Counted from the first letter of the stretch, positions 1-8,173 are shown. The stretch is 35,594 bases of DNA from Pseudomonadota bacterium (GCA_023419535.1 JAEZXX010000127.1:1-35594), one strand, 5' to 3'. Made by a program: numbers and translations. The notes: generated from the sequence alone by a model not told the origin.

Positions 1-47
1 TGTGGCCCACTTGCCGGGGGGCGGGGGCCCCCGCCCGCCATCTCGGG

Positions 48-1397
48 TCAGCCTTCTCGGCCGGCCCTCAATTCCTGCCAGCGGATCACCGAGCTGATGC
101 CGAGCCGCGCCACCGGCCCCGGCGGCAGTCGCGAGGGCATCGGGCTGGCGCCGTATGTCGTCAGGCGCTCGGACGTCGTCCCGGTGGCCAGTTCTGCCGC
201 CATGATGCCGGCAAGTGTGCTCTTCACCGTGCCGAGCCCGTTCTCGCAGCAGGCGGAGAACAGCCCCTCCTCCACCTCGCCGAAGGCCGGCACGTGGTTG
301 CGGCTGAGGCAGAGATTGCCGGCCCAGGTGTATTCGAACGGGATGCCGGCGAGGCCGGGGAAGCGGGCGTCCAGCGACCGACGCTGCTCGGCCGCCACGC
401 CCCTGAGGCGGCGCTCGGAGACGCTGAGGCTCGGGTCGTAGGTGAAGCGCGTGCGGATGGCGAGGCGCGAACCGCCCGCCTCGGTGATCTTGCGCAGCGT
501 CGCGCCCATCGGGTCGGCCGGCAGCAGCGCCCAGCGATCCCGCCCGGTTCCCGAGCCGCCGAGCGACGCGTCCGAGAAGGCGCGCGTCATTGAGGCGTAG
601 GTGAAGATGTGGATCAGGCGCCCGCGGAAATGGCCGAACTCCTCGATCAGCCCGTTCACCGCGACGATCGCCTTCGGCGCGCGCACCGTGCCCGCGTTCG
701 AACGGGCGGCCCAGAGGCCGGCCTCGCGCCGCAGCTCGCGGACCGGGGCGTTCTCCAAGATGTCGACGCTGGGGGGGAGCCCCGCCGCGAGGGCGTGGAC
801 GTAGCGCGCCGGCTGGATGATCACCGCGCCGGGCGTGTGGAGGCCGCCGCGGTAATAGCTCGTCCCGGTCAGCTCGCGCATCTGGGCAGCATCGAGAACG
901 GTGCGGGCCTCGCCGATCCGCTCCAGCGCCTCGGCGTAGTTCCGGTTCAGCCGGAGCCCGCGATCGGTCGCCGCGGCGTTGGTCTTGCCGGACGGATCGA
1001 AGACGTCCGGGCCCATCTCCAGTTCGGCCGCCGCTTCCTTCGCGAAACCGATGGCGTGGCGGTTCTGCTCGATCTCCAGCGCGGTCGCCGTCGCGTCCGC
1101 GACCGAGTACTCGCCCGCGGCCAGATTGTGCGGCACGTCGATCATGAAGCCCGAGTTGCGGCCCGCCGGTCCCTTGGCGAGCTCCTGGGCGTCGACGAGG
1201 ACGACGCGCTCCCCGGGCCGCAGCTGGCTAAGACGGCGGGCGGCGGAGAGGCCCGCGAAGCCGCCGCCGATGATCAGCCAGTCGGCCGACACGTCGCCGT
1301 CGAGGGTCCGCACCGGACGGGTGCGGGTCGCCAGCGCCTCCCAGCCGGAGGTCCCGGCGGTGGTGGTCGGGAAGCGCCGGACGACGTGGGCGGTCAT
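48..1397 (-). CDS. FAD-dependent amine/amino-acid oxidoreductase (DAO family, PuuB-like)
   Basis: The 449-residue protein is predicted to oxidise a C-N bond in an amine or amino acid using bound FAD. The dinucleotide-binding glycine cluster GGGFAG is at residues 44-49 after an extension of about 37 residues, and a second FAD-contact segment (GPAGRNSGF) follows near residue 80. This layout resembles gamma-glutamylputrescine oxidase and related DAO-fold enzymes. The ATG at 1397 is chosen because it overlaps the stop of the upstream aldehyde dehydrogenase in an ATGA, implying translational coupling. An oxidase making an imine or aldehyde next to an aldehyde dehydrogenase and a DapA-type deaminase fits a stepwise amine or cyclic amino-acid degradation route. 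The substrate cannot be read from sequence; putrescine derivatives or D-hydroxyproline-like compounds are both possible. Confidence 0.85.
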   Translation of the reverse strand: MTAHVVRRFPTTTAGTSGWEALATRTRPVRTLDGDVSADWLIIGGGFAGLSAARRLSQLRPGERVVLVDAQELAKGPAGRNSGFMIDVPHNLAAGEYSVADATATALEIEQNRHAIGFAKEAAAELEMGPDVFDPSGKTNAAATDRGLRLNRNYAEALERIGEARTVLDAAQMRELTGTSYYRGGLHTPGAVIIQPARYVHALAAGLPPSVDILENAPVRELRREAGLWAARSNAGTVRAPKAIVAVNGLIEEFGHFRGRLIHIFTYASMTRAFSDASLGGSGTGRDRWALLPADPMGATLRKITEAGGSRLAIRTRFTYDPSLSVSERRLRGVAAEQRRSLDARFPGLAGIPFEYTWAGNLCLSRNHVPAFGEVEEGLFSACCENGLGTVKSTLAGIMAAELATGTTSERLTTYGASPMPSRLPPGPVARLGISSVIRWQELRAGREG

Positions 1398-2911
1398 CGG
1401 ACCGTCTCGTCCACGGAGCGGTCGGAGACGTCGATCCAGATCGTCTTCAGTTCGGTGTACTGCTCGTGCGCGAAGGCCGACTTGTCGCGCCCGCCGAAGC
1501 CGGACTGCTTGTAGCCGCCGAAGGGCACGGTGACGTCGCCCTCGCCGAAGCAGTTGACCGTGACGATGCCGGCCCGGATCTCCCGCGAGAGGCGGATCGC
1601 GGTGCGCAGGTCGCTCGTGTAGACCGAGGCGGCGAGGCCGTAGACCGTGTCGTTGGCGAGGGCGATCGCCTCCGACAGGCTCTCGAAGGTCGTCACCGTC
1701 AGGACGGGCCCGAAGATCTCCTCGCGGAAGAGCCGGCTCTGCGGCCCCACCCCGTCGACGACGGACGGCTCGACATAGATGTCCCCGCGCGTTCCCCCGC
1801 CGGCGCGAAGGGAGAGCTTCTCCGTCTTCACCGCGTCGAGATAGGAGGAGACCTTCGCGAAGTGCTCCTTCGACACGAGCGCGCCGACGCGGTTGACCGG
1901 ATCGAGCGGGTCTCCCGTCTTCCAGGCGCGCATATGCGCCTCGATCCGCGTCAGGAGCTCGTCCTCCACCGAGGAATGGACGATCAGCCGCGAGGTGGCC
2001 GAGCAGTTCTCGCCCATGTTCCAGAACGCGCCGTTGACCACGTGCTCGGCGACGAGGTCGAGGTCCTCGGCGTCCGCCATCACCACGGCGGGATTCTTGC
2101 CGCCGCATTCGAGGACGACGCGCTTCAGGTTGGAATCGGCGGCGTAGCGCAGGAAGTGCCGCCCCGTCTCGGTGGAGCCGGTGAAGCTCACCATGGCGAC
2201 GTCCATGTGCTTTCCGATGGCCCCGCCGACCTCCGGCCCGCCGCCGGTGACCACGTTGAAGACGCCGGCCGGGATGCCGGCCTCGTGGGCGAGTTCGGCG
2301 ACGCGCAGGGTCGACAGCGAGGTCTCCTCCGCCGGCTTCACGACGACCGAGCAGCCGCTGGCGAGCGCCGGACCGATCTTCCAGGCCAGCATCAGGAGCG
2401 GGAAGTTCCATGGAATGACGAGGCCGACCACGCCCACCGGCTCGCGCACCACCAGCGCCAGCGCATCCGGCGTCACGGGAGCGGTGTGGTCATAAATCTT
2501 GTCGATCAGCTCTGCGTGCCAGCGGATGGTCGCGATCGTGTCGGGCACGTCGACGCCCTGGCACTCGCCGATCGGCTTGCCCGAGTCGAGACTCTCGATC
2601 ACGGCGAGTTCGTGCCGGTTGCGCTCCAGGAGCTTGGCGAAGCGCAGAAGCACGGCCTTGCGCTCGGCCGGCGCCTTGCGCGACCAGCGCCCGTCGTCGA
2701 AGGCGAGCTTCGCCCTGGCGACGGCATGGTCGACATCGGACGCGTCGCAGGCCGCGACCTTGGCGATCACCTCGCCGGTCGCCGGATTGACCGTGTCGAA
2801 GGTCTTGCCCGACTTCGCCGGCACGAAGGCGCCGTCCACGAAGGCGTTGGTGGAGAAGCTCAGCGAGGCGGCGAGCGCCCTGTACTCCTCGGCGGTCAGC
2901 GGATCATGCAT
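1394..2911 (-). CDS. NAD(P)-dependent aldehyde dehydrogenase
   Basis: The 505-residue protein is a full-length ALDH-superfamily enzyme that oxidises an aldehyde to its acid. It has the IPWNFP motif with Asn169, the cofactor-binding Lys192 in VKPAEETSL, the FTGSTETG loop near 243-250, the general-base Glu268 in LECGGKNP and the catalytic Cys303 in NMGENCSA. Overall it is closest in character to PuuC or betaine-aldehyde-type dehydrogenases. Its ATG overlaps the end of the DapA-family gene by 8 bases and its stop overlaps the FAD oxidoreductase start by 4, so it sits in the middle of one operon. It probably removes the aldehyde or semialdehyde made by its neighbours, for example a 2-oxoglutarate semialdehyde or a gamma-amino aldehyde. 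Substrate assignment is inference. Confidence 0.9.
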   Translation of the reverse strand: MHDPLTAEEYRALAASLSFSTNAFVDGAFVPAKSGKTFDTVNPATGEVIAKVAACDASDVDHAVARAKLAFDDGRWSRKAPAERKAVLLRFAKLLERNRHELAVIESLDSGKPIGECQGVDVPDTIATIRWHAELIDKIYDHTAPVTPDALALVVREPVGVVGLVIPWNFPLLMLAWKIGPALASGCSVVVKPAEETSLSTLRVAELAHEAGIPAGVFNVVTGGGPEVGGAIGKHMDVAMVSFTGSTETGRHFLRYAADSNLKRVVLECGGKNPAVVMADAEDLDLVAEHVVNGAFWNMGENCSATSRLIVHSSVEDELLTRIEAHMRAWKTGDPLDPVNRVGALVSKEHFAKVSSYLDAVKTEKLSLRAGGGTRGDIYVEPSVVDGVGPQSRLFREEIFGPVLTVTTFESLSEAIALANDTVYGLAASVYTSDLRTAIRLSREIRAGIVTVNCFGEGDVTVPFGGYKQSGFGGRDKSAFAHEQYTELKTIWIDVSDRSVDETVR

Positions 2912-3818
2912 CGTTGGCTCCCGACAGGATGTGCGCGACCGTGCGCTTCAGCGTCGCGACCACGGTGGAGAGTTCGCGCTTGTCGTCGTGGTTCAGCGGC
3001 CGCAGCGGCGCCCGGACGCCGCCGACCTTCAGGCCGTTCAGCTCGCAGCCGTATTTGATGGACTGCACGAACTTGCCGCCGTCGAGGAAGTTCATGAGCG
3101 GCAGCATCGCCGTCATGATGCGCCGGCCCTTGTCGAAATCCTTCTCCACGACGCAGGCCTCGTAGAGCGCGACGTGTTCGCGGGGCACGAAGTTCGAGCC
3201 GGCGCAGACCCAGGACCTTGCCCCCCAGGCGAAGAACTCGAGCGCCTGATCGTCCCACCCGCAGGATAGCTCGATGTGCGGGAACCGGCGCGCCAGGAGG
3301 TGCACGCTGTTCATGTCGCCCGAGCTTTCCTTGATGGCGACGACGTTGCGCGACTTGCCGACGAGCGAGAAATACTCCTCGCCCATCGAGACGCCCATGC
3401 GGCCCGGATAGTTGTAGAGCATGATGGGCAGGTCGGCGGCGCGGTCGACCGTCAGGGCGTGGATGGCGTTCTCGCGCTCGGTCGGGATGGCGTAGGGCGG
3501 CGAGGCGACGAGGATCGCGTCGGCGCCGATCTCGCGGGCGCCCCTGGCGTACTCGACCGAGTCTTCGGTGCGGATCGCCCCGGTGCCCAAGACCAGCGGC
3601 AGGCGCGTCCCGATCACGTCCTTGGCGCGCCGCGCAAGCTCGTGCCGCTCCTGAGGCGACTGCGCGTAATACTCGCCCGTCGAGCCGCCGACGATGATGC
3701 CGTGCACCTTCGCCTCGATGAGCGATTCCAGGACCGCGCCGAAGGCCGCGCCGTCGATCTCGCCGTCCGGCGTCAGCGGCGTCACCGCCGGCGTGTAGAT
3801 GCCCTCAAACCTCAGCAC
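2904..3818 (-). CDS. DapA-family Schiff-base lyase/deaminase
   Basis: This is a class I aldolase-type TIM barrel of the dihydrodipicolinate synthase/N-acetylneuraminate lyase family, 304 residues from the chosen start. Visible marks are GGSTGE at 44-49, the catalytic Tyr135 in LYNYPGR and the Schiff-base Lys163 in VAIKESSGD. A catabolic operon with an FAD oxidase and an aldehyde dehydrogenase makes lysine biosynthesis unlikely. A lyase or deaminase such as the hydroxyproline-pathway HypD type fits better, but this is inference. I prefer the GTG at 3818, which puts the barrel start (LRFEGIYTPAVTPL) at the N-terminus and follows a purine-rich AGAGGAAAGAGAGG leader. An upstream ATG at 3863 would add an arginine/proline-rich tail. 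The start overlaps the GntR gene end by 14 bases. Confidence 0.85.
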   Translation of the reverse strand: MLRFEGIYTPAVTPLTPDGEIDGAAFGAVLESLIEAKVHGIIVGGSTGEYYAQSPQERHELARRAKDVIGTRLPLVLGTGAIRTEDSVEYARGAREIGADAILVASPPYAIPTERENAIHALTVDRAADLPIMLYNYPGRMGVSMGEEYFSLVGKSRNVVAIKESSGDMNSVHLLARRFPHIELSCGWDDQALEFFAWGARSWVCAGSNFVPREHVALYEACVVEKDFDKGRRIMTAMLPLMNFLDGGKFVQSIKYGCELNGLKVGGVRAPLRPLNHDDKRELSTVVATLKRTVAHILSGANDA

Positions 3819-4530
3819 GACCTCTCTCTTTCCTCTCGCCGGACACGGGTCCGGTTCTCTCATCCTCCCGCATGGCTTCGGGGACGATGAACATCTCCAT
3901 GTGGACGCGCGACAGCTCCCAGTGCTCGAAGGAGAGGTTCACCACCGTGTCCTCGTCCCGGTCGCGGATGGCGGCGATGAAGCCGTCATGGTGGTCCGCG
4001 GAAACCTCGAACCGCTTCCGGACCTCCGGATCCGGCGGTCGGAAGAACAGATGCCCGATCCGGGCATGATCGATCAGCAACCGCCCGAGACTGGCGCAGA
4101 GATAGACGTTGCCGGACATCTCCCCGATCAGCTCGTGGAACCGGTTGTTGCTCATCACCATGCGACCGACGTCGCCGACGTCGCCGGCGGCACGGAAGCT
4201 TGCCTGCACCTCCGCCAGCTCCTTGATCTGCACTTCGCGCCGGTTCTGGGCCGCGAGCCGGCCGATGGCGGCGTAGATCATCGGCGCCGCCAGAAAGAAG
4301 TTCCGAACCGTCACGTAGTCCATCGGGGCGACCCGCGCCCCGCGATTGGCACGGATCTCGATGAAACCTTTGCCCTCGAGTCTATGAAAGACCTCGCGGA
4401 CCGGTGTTCTGGATATTCCGTAACGAAGCGAAAGCTCCACTTCGTCGAGATCTTGGTCAGGCGCGAGCTCCATGGTGAGGATCTCGCGCTTCAGGTCTTC
4501 GTACAGGTCGGACTTGCCTACCTTCGGCAT
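3805..4530 (-). CDS. GntR-family transcriptional regulator (FadR subfamily, FCD domain)
   Basis: The roughly 241-residue protein has an N-terminal GntR winged helix (SDLYEDLKREILTMELAPDQDLDE, then LSLRYGISRTPVREVFHRLEGKGFIEI) and a C-terminal all-helical FCD ligand domain. FCD metal or ligand residues are seen in NNRFHELIGEM and ADHHDGFIAAI. Such regulators usually repress the catabolic operon they belong to until a small carboxylate binds. It is the first gene of the minus-strand unit that continues into the lyase, aldehyde dehydrogenase and oxidoreductase genes, so autoregulation is likely. The ATG at 4530 (MPKVGKSDLY) is chosen with a weak GAGAG upstream. In-frame ATGs at 4542 and 4578 are alternatives and only lengthen a non-conserved tail. 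Confidence 0.9.
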   Translation of the reverse strand: MPKVGKSDLYEDLKREILTMELAPDQDLDEVELSLRYGISRTPVREVFHRLEGKGFIEIRANRGARVAPMDYVTVRNFFLAAPMIYAAIGRLAAQNRREVQIKELAEVQASFRAAGDVGDVGRMVMSNNRFHELIGEMSGNVYLCASLGRLLIDHARIGHLFFRPPDPEVRKRFEVSADHHDGFIAAIRDRDEDTVVNLSFEHWELSRVHMEMFIVPEAMREDERTGPVSGERKERGRAEV

Positions 4531-4584
4531 GTGCTCTCGCATCGGACTTGTGGGTCGGTACGAAAACCCCTGCAACACCAGGCG

Positions 4585-4636
4585 AGACTACACCAGCGCG
4601 AAGGGCAGTCAAGCGATTGTATAATGTTGGTACACA
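4585..4636 (-). promoter_or_regulatory. candidate promoter and operator of the GntR-led operon
   Basis: On the minus strand TTGACT (4612-4607) and TAGTCT (4590-4585) are 16 bases apart and could be -35 and -10 elements, placing the transcript start about 50 bases before the GntR ATG. Just upstream (4617-4636, plus strand TTGTATAATGTTGGTACACA) is an AT-rich patch unlike the GC-rich surroundings, with an imperfect dyad TGTA-N9-TACA. FadR-type regulators often bind TTGT/ACAA-type dyads near their own promoter. Both elements are by-eye calls. Confidence 0.35.
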
Positions 4637-4689
4637 TTTTTGCGTCGCGCTCCGGCGGAGCCGCTCAGGCCGGTGCGGGGGCGCGCCGA

Positions 4690-5634
4690 TCAGCCCGCGT
4701 CGACGCTCGCGCGAGGTTGGCCGGGCACCGGCCCGGACTGCGCCTTCAGCCAGTCCACCAGGAGGTCCGACGATCGCCCGCCACGCCGCGTCGCGGGCCG
4801 GACGATGAAGTAGCCGGCCCGCGGGCGCAGCGTCTGCTGGGTCACGCGCACGAGGCGGTTCTGCTGCAGAAGGTCGTCGACGAGGCGACGCCAGCCGAGG
4901 GCGACACCCTGTCCGCTCACCGCGGCCTGGATCGCCTCCGTGTAGAAGCTGCACTGCAGACCGATGGAGCGCTTGGGACGGGCGATCGAGAAGGCCGCGA
5001 GCCATTCGTCCCACCCGGTCCATGACGGGTCGGGGGTCGCGGAAGTGATGAGGGGGAGCGCCAGGAGATCGCTCGGCAACGCGTTCGGCGCCAGGTGCTC
5101 GGAGGCGAAATCCGGGCTGCAGACCGGAAACACCTCGTCGTCGAACAGGAGTTCGACCTGCCCGTCGGCCCAGTTGCCGCTGCCGTAGCGGATGGCGAGG
5201 TCGATGCCGCCGTCCCGGAGGTCGCTCGCCCCGTCCTGCGAGACGATGCGCAGGTTGATGTCGGGATGGAGCCTTGCGAAAGCGGAGACGCGCGGCAGCA
5301 GCCAGAACTGCGAGACGGCGACGCTCGCCGCGACGGCGAGATCCTGCCGATCGTCCTCGCGCGTGATGTCGTCGAGCGTATCGGCGATGAGGTTGAAGGC
5401 CTCCGTGGCCGACCGCGAGAGCGCCCGGCCCTTCCCGGTCAGTTCGACCCGTCGATGGAGCCTGCGAAAGAGCGAGGAGCCGAGCGCCTCCTCCAGGACA
5501 CGGATCTGCCGGCTCACCGCCGCCTGGGTGACGCCGAGTTCGCTCGCGGCGTTGGTGAAGCTTCCCAGCCTGGCCACGGCCTCGAAGGTCGTCAGCGCCG
5601 TCAGCGTGGGCAGCCGCCTCCTGAACCGTGCCAT
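4690..5634 (-). CDS. LysR-family regulator, GcvA-like
   Basis: The 314-residue regulator has the N-terminal LysR helix-turn-helix (LTTFEAVARLGSFTNAASELGVTQAAVSRQIRVLEEALGSSLF) and a periplasmic-binding-protein-like effector domain. Wording such as ELGVTQAAVSRQI and DGGIDLAIRYGSGNW is typical of the GcvA branch. The ATG at 5634 is preferred over the one at 5643, because the strong GGAGGAG leader sits directly against 5643 but 9 bases from 5634. It is transcribed divergently from the Rieske oxygenase gene with 189 bases between them, the usual arrangement for a LysR protein and its target. A 19-base dyad at 5741-5759 is a candidate binding site. Confidence 0.9.
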   Translation of the reverse strand: MARFRRRLPTLTALTTFEAVARLGSFTNAASELGVTQAAVSRQIRVLEEALGSSLFRRLHRRVELTGKGRALSRSATEAFNLIADTLDDITREDDRQDLAVAASVAVSQFWLLPRVSAFARLHPDINLRIVSQDGASDLRDGGIDLAIRYGSGNWADGQVELLFDDEVFPVCSPDFASEHLAPNALPSDLLALPLITSATPDPSWTGWDEWLAAFSIARPKRSIGLQCSFYTEAIQAAVSGQGVALGWRRLVDDLLQQNRLVRVTQQTLRPRAGYFIVRPATRRGGRSSDLLVDWLKAQSGPVPGQPRASVDAG

Positions 5635-5740
5635 GCCCCGCATCTCCTCCGGTAACGCGAGGTCCGCCCCAAGCGTGGAGTTCGGCCTTCGCCCATCTCG
5701 AAGAGCCGAGGGCCGCGGCGTCCCGTCAAGGGGAATGATG

Positions 5741-5759
5741 GCATTACACCTCGTTATGC
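5741..5759. promoter_or_regulatory. candidate LysR operator between the GcvA-like gene and the Rieske gene
   Basis: The sequence GCATTAC-ACCTC-GTTATGC is a 7-base inverted repeat with one mismatch around a 5-base centre. It contains the T-N11-A spacing common to LysR boxes. It lies between divergent LysR and oxygenase starts, about 65 bases before the oxygenase ATG. Confidence 0.45.
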
Positions 5760-5823
5760 GAAGAAGGTCGATTTCTGCCGTTGAAGGCGGGCTCGCCGCC
5801 CCCGATCATGCGCGCGACGAACG

Positions 5824-7086
5824 ATGGGTGCATCGATGCTCCAGACCTTGCCGCCGATCTCCGCCCTCCTCGCTCATCGCGAGCCCGGACACTCCTTTCC
5901 CGCGGGTCTCTACACCCGCGCCGACGTGTTCGAGGCCGACATGGAGGTGTTCTTCCATCACCATTGGATCGCGATCGGAGTCGACTGCGACGTCCCGGAG
6001 CCCGGCGACGCCTGCGTCGTCGACATCGGGCGCACCAGTCTGATCCTCCTGCGGGACGACGACGGCGAGATCCGGGTCCTGCGCAATGTCTGCCGTCATC
6101 GCGGCGCGCGGCTGCTGGACGCGGGCCGCACGATCGTCTCCAAGCTGGTCTGCCCCTACCATGCCTGGACCTACGAACTGACCGGGGAGTTGGCCTACGC
6201 GCCCCACATGGGGGGCGCGCTCGACCGGACGTGCAAGAGCCTGAAGGCGGTGAACGTCCGATCGATCGGCGGCTTGATCTACGTCTGCCTGTCAGAGGAC
6301 CCGCCCGCCGACGTCGCCCGGCTCCAGGACGTGATGGGCGAACGGCTCGCGCCCTACGGCATCGCCGACGCCAAGGTCGCCTTCCAGACCGATGTGGTCG
6401 AGCACGGCAACTGGAAGCTGACGATCGAGAACAACCGCGAATGCTATCATTGCGCGGCGAACCACCCGGAGCTCTGCGTCTCCTTCATCGACCTCGACTT
6501 CGGGTTCGACCCTGAAAGCCTGACCGCGGAGGATCGCGAGCGCGCAGCCGAGCACGAGCGGCTCTACGCCGAACGGACGCGGCGCTGGGAAGCGGACGGG
6601 TATGCCTCGACGGCCGTCGAGCAGACGGTCGACTGCGCCACGAACTTCCGCACGCAGCGTCTCATCATCGCGGGTGCGGGCGAATCCCAGACCCCGGATG
6701 CCACGGCAGCCTCGGCCAGGCTCCTCGGCACCATGACCCGGAAGGATCTCGGCGACACGCACCTTTGGGGCCACAACGGCTGGAACCACTTCATGGGCGA
6801 CCACGCGGTGGTGGCGTTCGTCATCCCTTTGTCCGCCGACCGGACGCTGGTGCGCACCAAATGGCTCGTCCGCAAGGACGCGGTCGAGGGCGTCGACTAC
6901 GACATCGACAAGCTGACGAGCGTCTGGATCGCGACCACGGACCAGGACGCCGAACTGGTGGCTCGTTCGCACGCCGGCATCAGCGACCCGGCCTACGAGC
7001 CGGGCCCGTATTCGCCCTTCTCGGAAACGAATCTCGACCGGTTCGCACGCTGGTACGTCGAGCGCATGCGAGCGCACGGGTACTGA
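5824..7086 (+). CDS. Rieske non-haem iron oxygenase, GbcA-like (quaternary amine demethylase type)
   Basis: The 420-residue protein is the oxygenase component of a Rieske-type system that would use O2 and electrons from a separate reductase. The Rieske cluster ligands are Cys90-x-His92 and Cys110-x2-His113 (CRHRG and CPYHAW). The mononuclear iron site shows as ENNRECYHCAANHPEL with His209 and His214; a distal Asp probably lies in TTDQDAELV. The phrases CRHRG, CPYHAWTYEL and NNRECYHC match glycine-betaine monooxygenase GbcA and related betaine or carnitine demethylases as I recall them. It would remove an N-methyl group as formaldehyde. No ferredoxin reductase gene (GbcB-like) is in the window. 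The ATG at 5836 is an alternative start. A stop and a hairpin separate it from a convergent gene. Confidence 0.88.
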   Translation: MGASMLQTLPPISALLAHREPGHSFPAGLYTRADVFEADMEVFFHHHWIAIGVDCDVPEPGDACVVDIGRTSLILLRDDDGEIRVLRNVCRHRGARLLDAGRTIVSKLVCPYHAWTYELTGELAYAPHMGGALDRTCKSLKAVNVRSIGGLIYVCLSEDPPADVARLQDVMGERLAPYGIADAKVAFQTDVVEHGNWKLTIENNRECYHCAANHPELCVSFIDLDFGFDPESLTAEDRERAAEHERLYAERTRRWEADGYASTAVEQTVDCATNFRTQRLIIAGAGESQTPDATAASARLLGTMTRKDLGDTHLWGHNGWNHFMGDHAVVAFVIPLSADRTLVRTKWLVRKDAVEGVDYDIDKLTSVWIATTDQDAELVARSHAGISDPAYEPGPYSPFSETNLDRFARWYVERMRAHGY

Positions 7087-7090
7087 CGCC

Positions 7091-7104
7091 GTCCGCACGC
7101 GGAC
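7091..7104. terminator. candidate bidirectional terminator hairpin
   Basis: GTCCGC-AC-GCGGAC forms a perfect dyad in the 18-base gap between the converging Rieske and TRIC-like genes. It overlaps an alternative stem, GCGGA-CTCA-TCCGC. There is no T tract, so factor-independent termination is uncertain. Confidence 0.35.
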
Positions 7105-7728
7105 TCATCCGCGATGGGTCGGAACGGCGAGCCCCCAGCGGATCGCGGCGCCGCGCAGCGCGAAGCCGGCCAGGGCTCCCGTCAGAGCGGCGAATTCGGT
7201 GCCGAACCCGGCGACCTCGAGCAGGACGAAAACGCCGGCGGCCAGGATCGCGGCCGTCACATAGAGCTCGTTGCGCAGCATGATCGAGGGAACGTTGGCG
7301 ACCACGTCCCGCAGGATGCCCCCGACGCAGGCGGTGACCACCCCTGCCACGACCGCCGGGAGCGGCGAGATGCCGACGCCGAGCGCCTTGCTCGCCCCGT
7401 AGACCGCGAAGGCGGCGAGACCGGCGGCGTCGAACCATTCGATCGCCCGCGACGGCCAGGCCCGCAGGGGAACGAGCCAGACCGCCAGCGTCACCGAGAG
7501 GCAGACGACGAGGGCCGTCGCGTCGTGGATCCAGAACACCGGCGCGTCGATCAGGAGATCGCGCAGCGTGCCCCCGCCGATGGCGGTGATGACCGCGAAG
7601 AAGAAGGCGGACACCACGTCGAGGCGCCTGCGGGCCGCCGCGAGCGCGCCGGACACCGCGAAAACGGCGATGCCGCCGACATGGAGCAGGTAGAGAGCCG
7701 GCTCGAGGAACGCTGTCAGGTCCGCCAC
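7105..7728 (-). CDS. TRIC/YadS-type (UPF0126) membrane protein
   Basis: This protein of about 207 residues is built of two repeats of a glycine-rich transmembrane unit. Each repeat has a GGxLRD signature (AIGGGTLRDLLID and CVGGILRDVVANVPSIML), the hallmark of the bacterial trimeric intracellular cation channel family once called UPF0126. Several hydrophobic helices are evident. The GTG at 7728 is chosen because GGGAGG sits 8 bases upstream and it gives the family's usual length of about 205. The ATG at 7764 would add 12 polar residues and has a poorer leader. Members are potassium-permeable channels by homology; a physiological role here is unknown. It converges on the Rieske gene and has no evident functional link to it. 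Confidence 0.85.
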   Translation of the reverse strand: MADLTAFLEPALYLLHVGGIAVFAVSGALAAARRRLDVVSAFFFAVITAIGGGTLRDLLIDAPVFWIHDATALVVCLSVTLAVWLVPLRAWPSRAIEWFDAAGLAAFAVYGASKALGVGISPLPAVVAGVVTACVGGILRDVVANVPSIMLRNELYVTAAILAAGVFVLLEVAGFGTEFAALTGALAGFALRGAAIRWGLAVPTHRG

Positions 7729-8173
7729 TCGCCATGCCTCCCGAGCGATCGGCTTATCGGACATCCGCCGGGCATGTCCATCGGCTTCGCGCGCTCGGGG
7801 GCCATCTGATTGAGGCCGAAGCCCCGCGGCAACGGGCACCGCGTCGTCGGCAGACAACGGGCCGGGGCGCCGATGCCCGCGGCGCTTGGCGAGTGTGCCT
7901 TCAGAACGGGTTGCGCTGGTTCGGCCCCTCGATGGTGACCCCATACAGTGCGGCCCAAGCGAAGCTGAAAGGGGCGCTCGAAGGTCCGCGCCTGACCTTT
8001 CCGGACCGCGTTGCGGAAGGCCGACGGCCCGTTCAGACGGGCGTAGCGGCAGTGCCGGTCGGCTTGGGCCTCGCAGGCCGCCCGTCCGGTGGAGACGGGC
8101 GGATGCACGCGGCGCGGAATCATTGAGGCTGCCGGCGCCGGCCGTCGGCGACGCGTCGCCGGTGATCGCCGGA
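7729..8173. other. 445-base stretch without a recognisable gene, rich in hairpins
   Basis: I see no convincing coding sequence here. Open frames exist on both strands but resemble no family. The stretch carries several short perfect stems: AAGGTC/GACCTT at 7981-7999, GCCCGT-TCAG-ACGGGC at 8027-8042, GCCCGTC/GACGGGC at 8080-8100, and two GC palindromes at 8131-8142 and 8146-8161. It could hold the TRIC promoter, the terminator of the minus-strand transporter operon, or a small RNA. Nothing here decides which. Confidence 0.4.
8131..8161 (-). terminator. candidate terminator palindromes after the ABC transporter operon
   Basis: Two perfect palindromes lie just beyond the binding-protein stop codon: CGGCGACG/CGTCGCCG (8146-8161) and GCCGGCGCCGGC (8131-8142). 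They would form strong stems at the 3' end of the minus-strand operon. There is no following T tract. Confidence 0.4.

Noticed and set aside
4620..4625. Perfect TATAAT on the plus strand
   Set aside because: No -35-like element lies at the right distance upstream, and the next genes in that direction are on the other strand. It is more likely part of the operator region of the GntR operon.
7734..8126. 130-codon open frame on the plus strand in the gene-free stretch
   Set aside because: The translation is rich in Arg, Gly and Pro as expected from chance frames in GC-rich DNA. It has no clear ribosome site and resembles no family.
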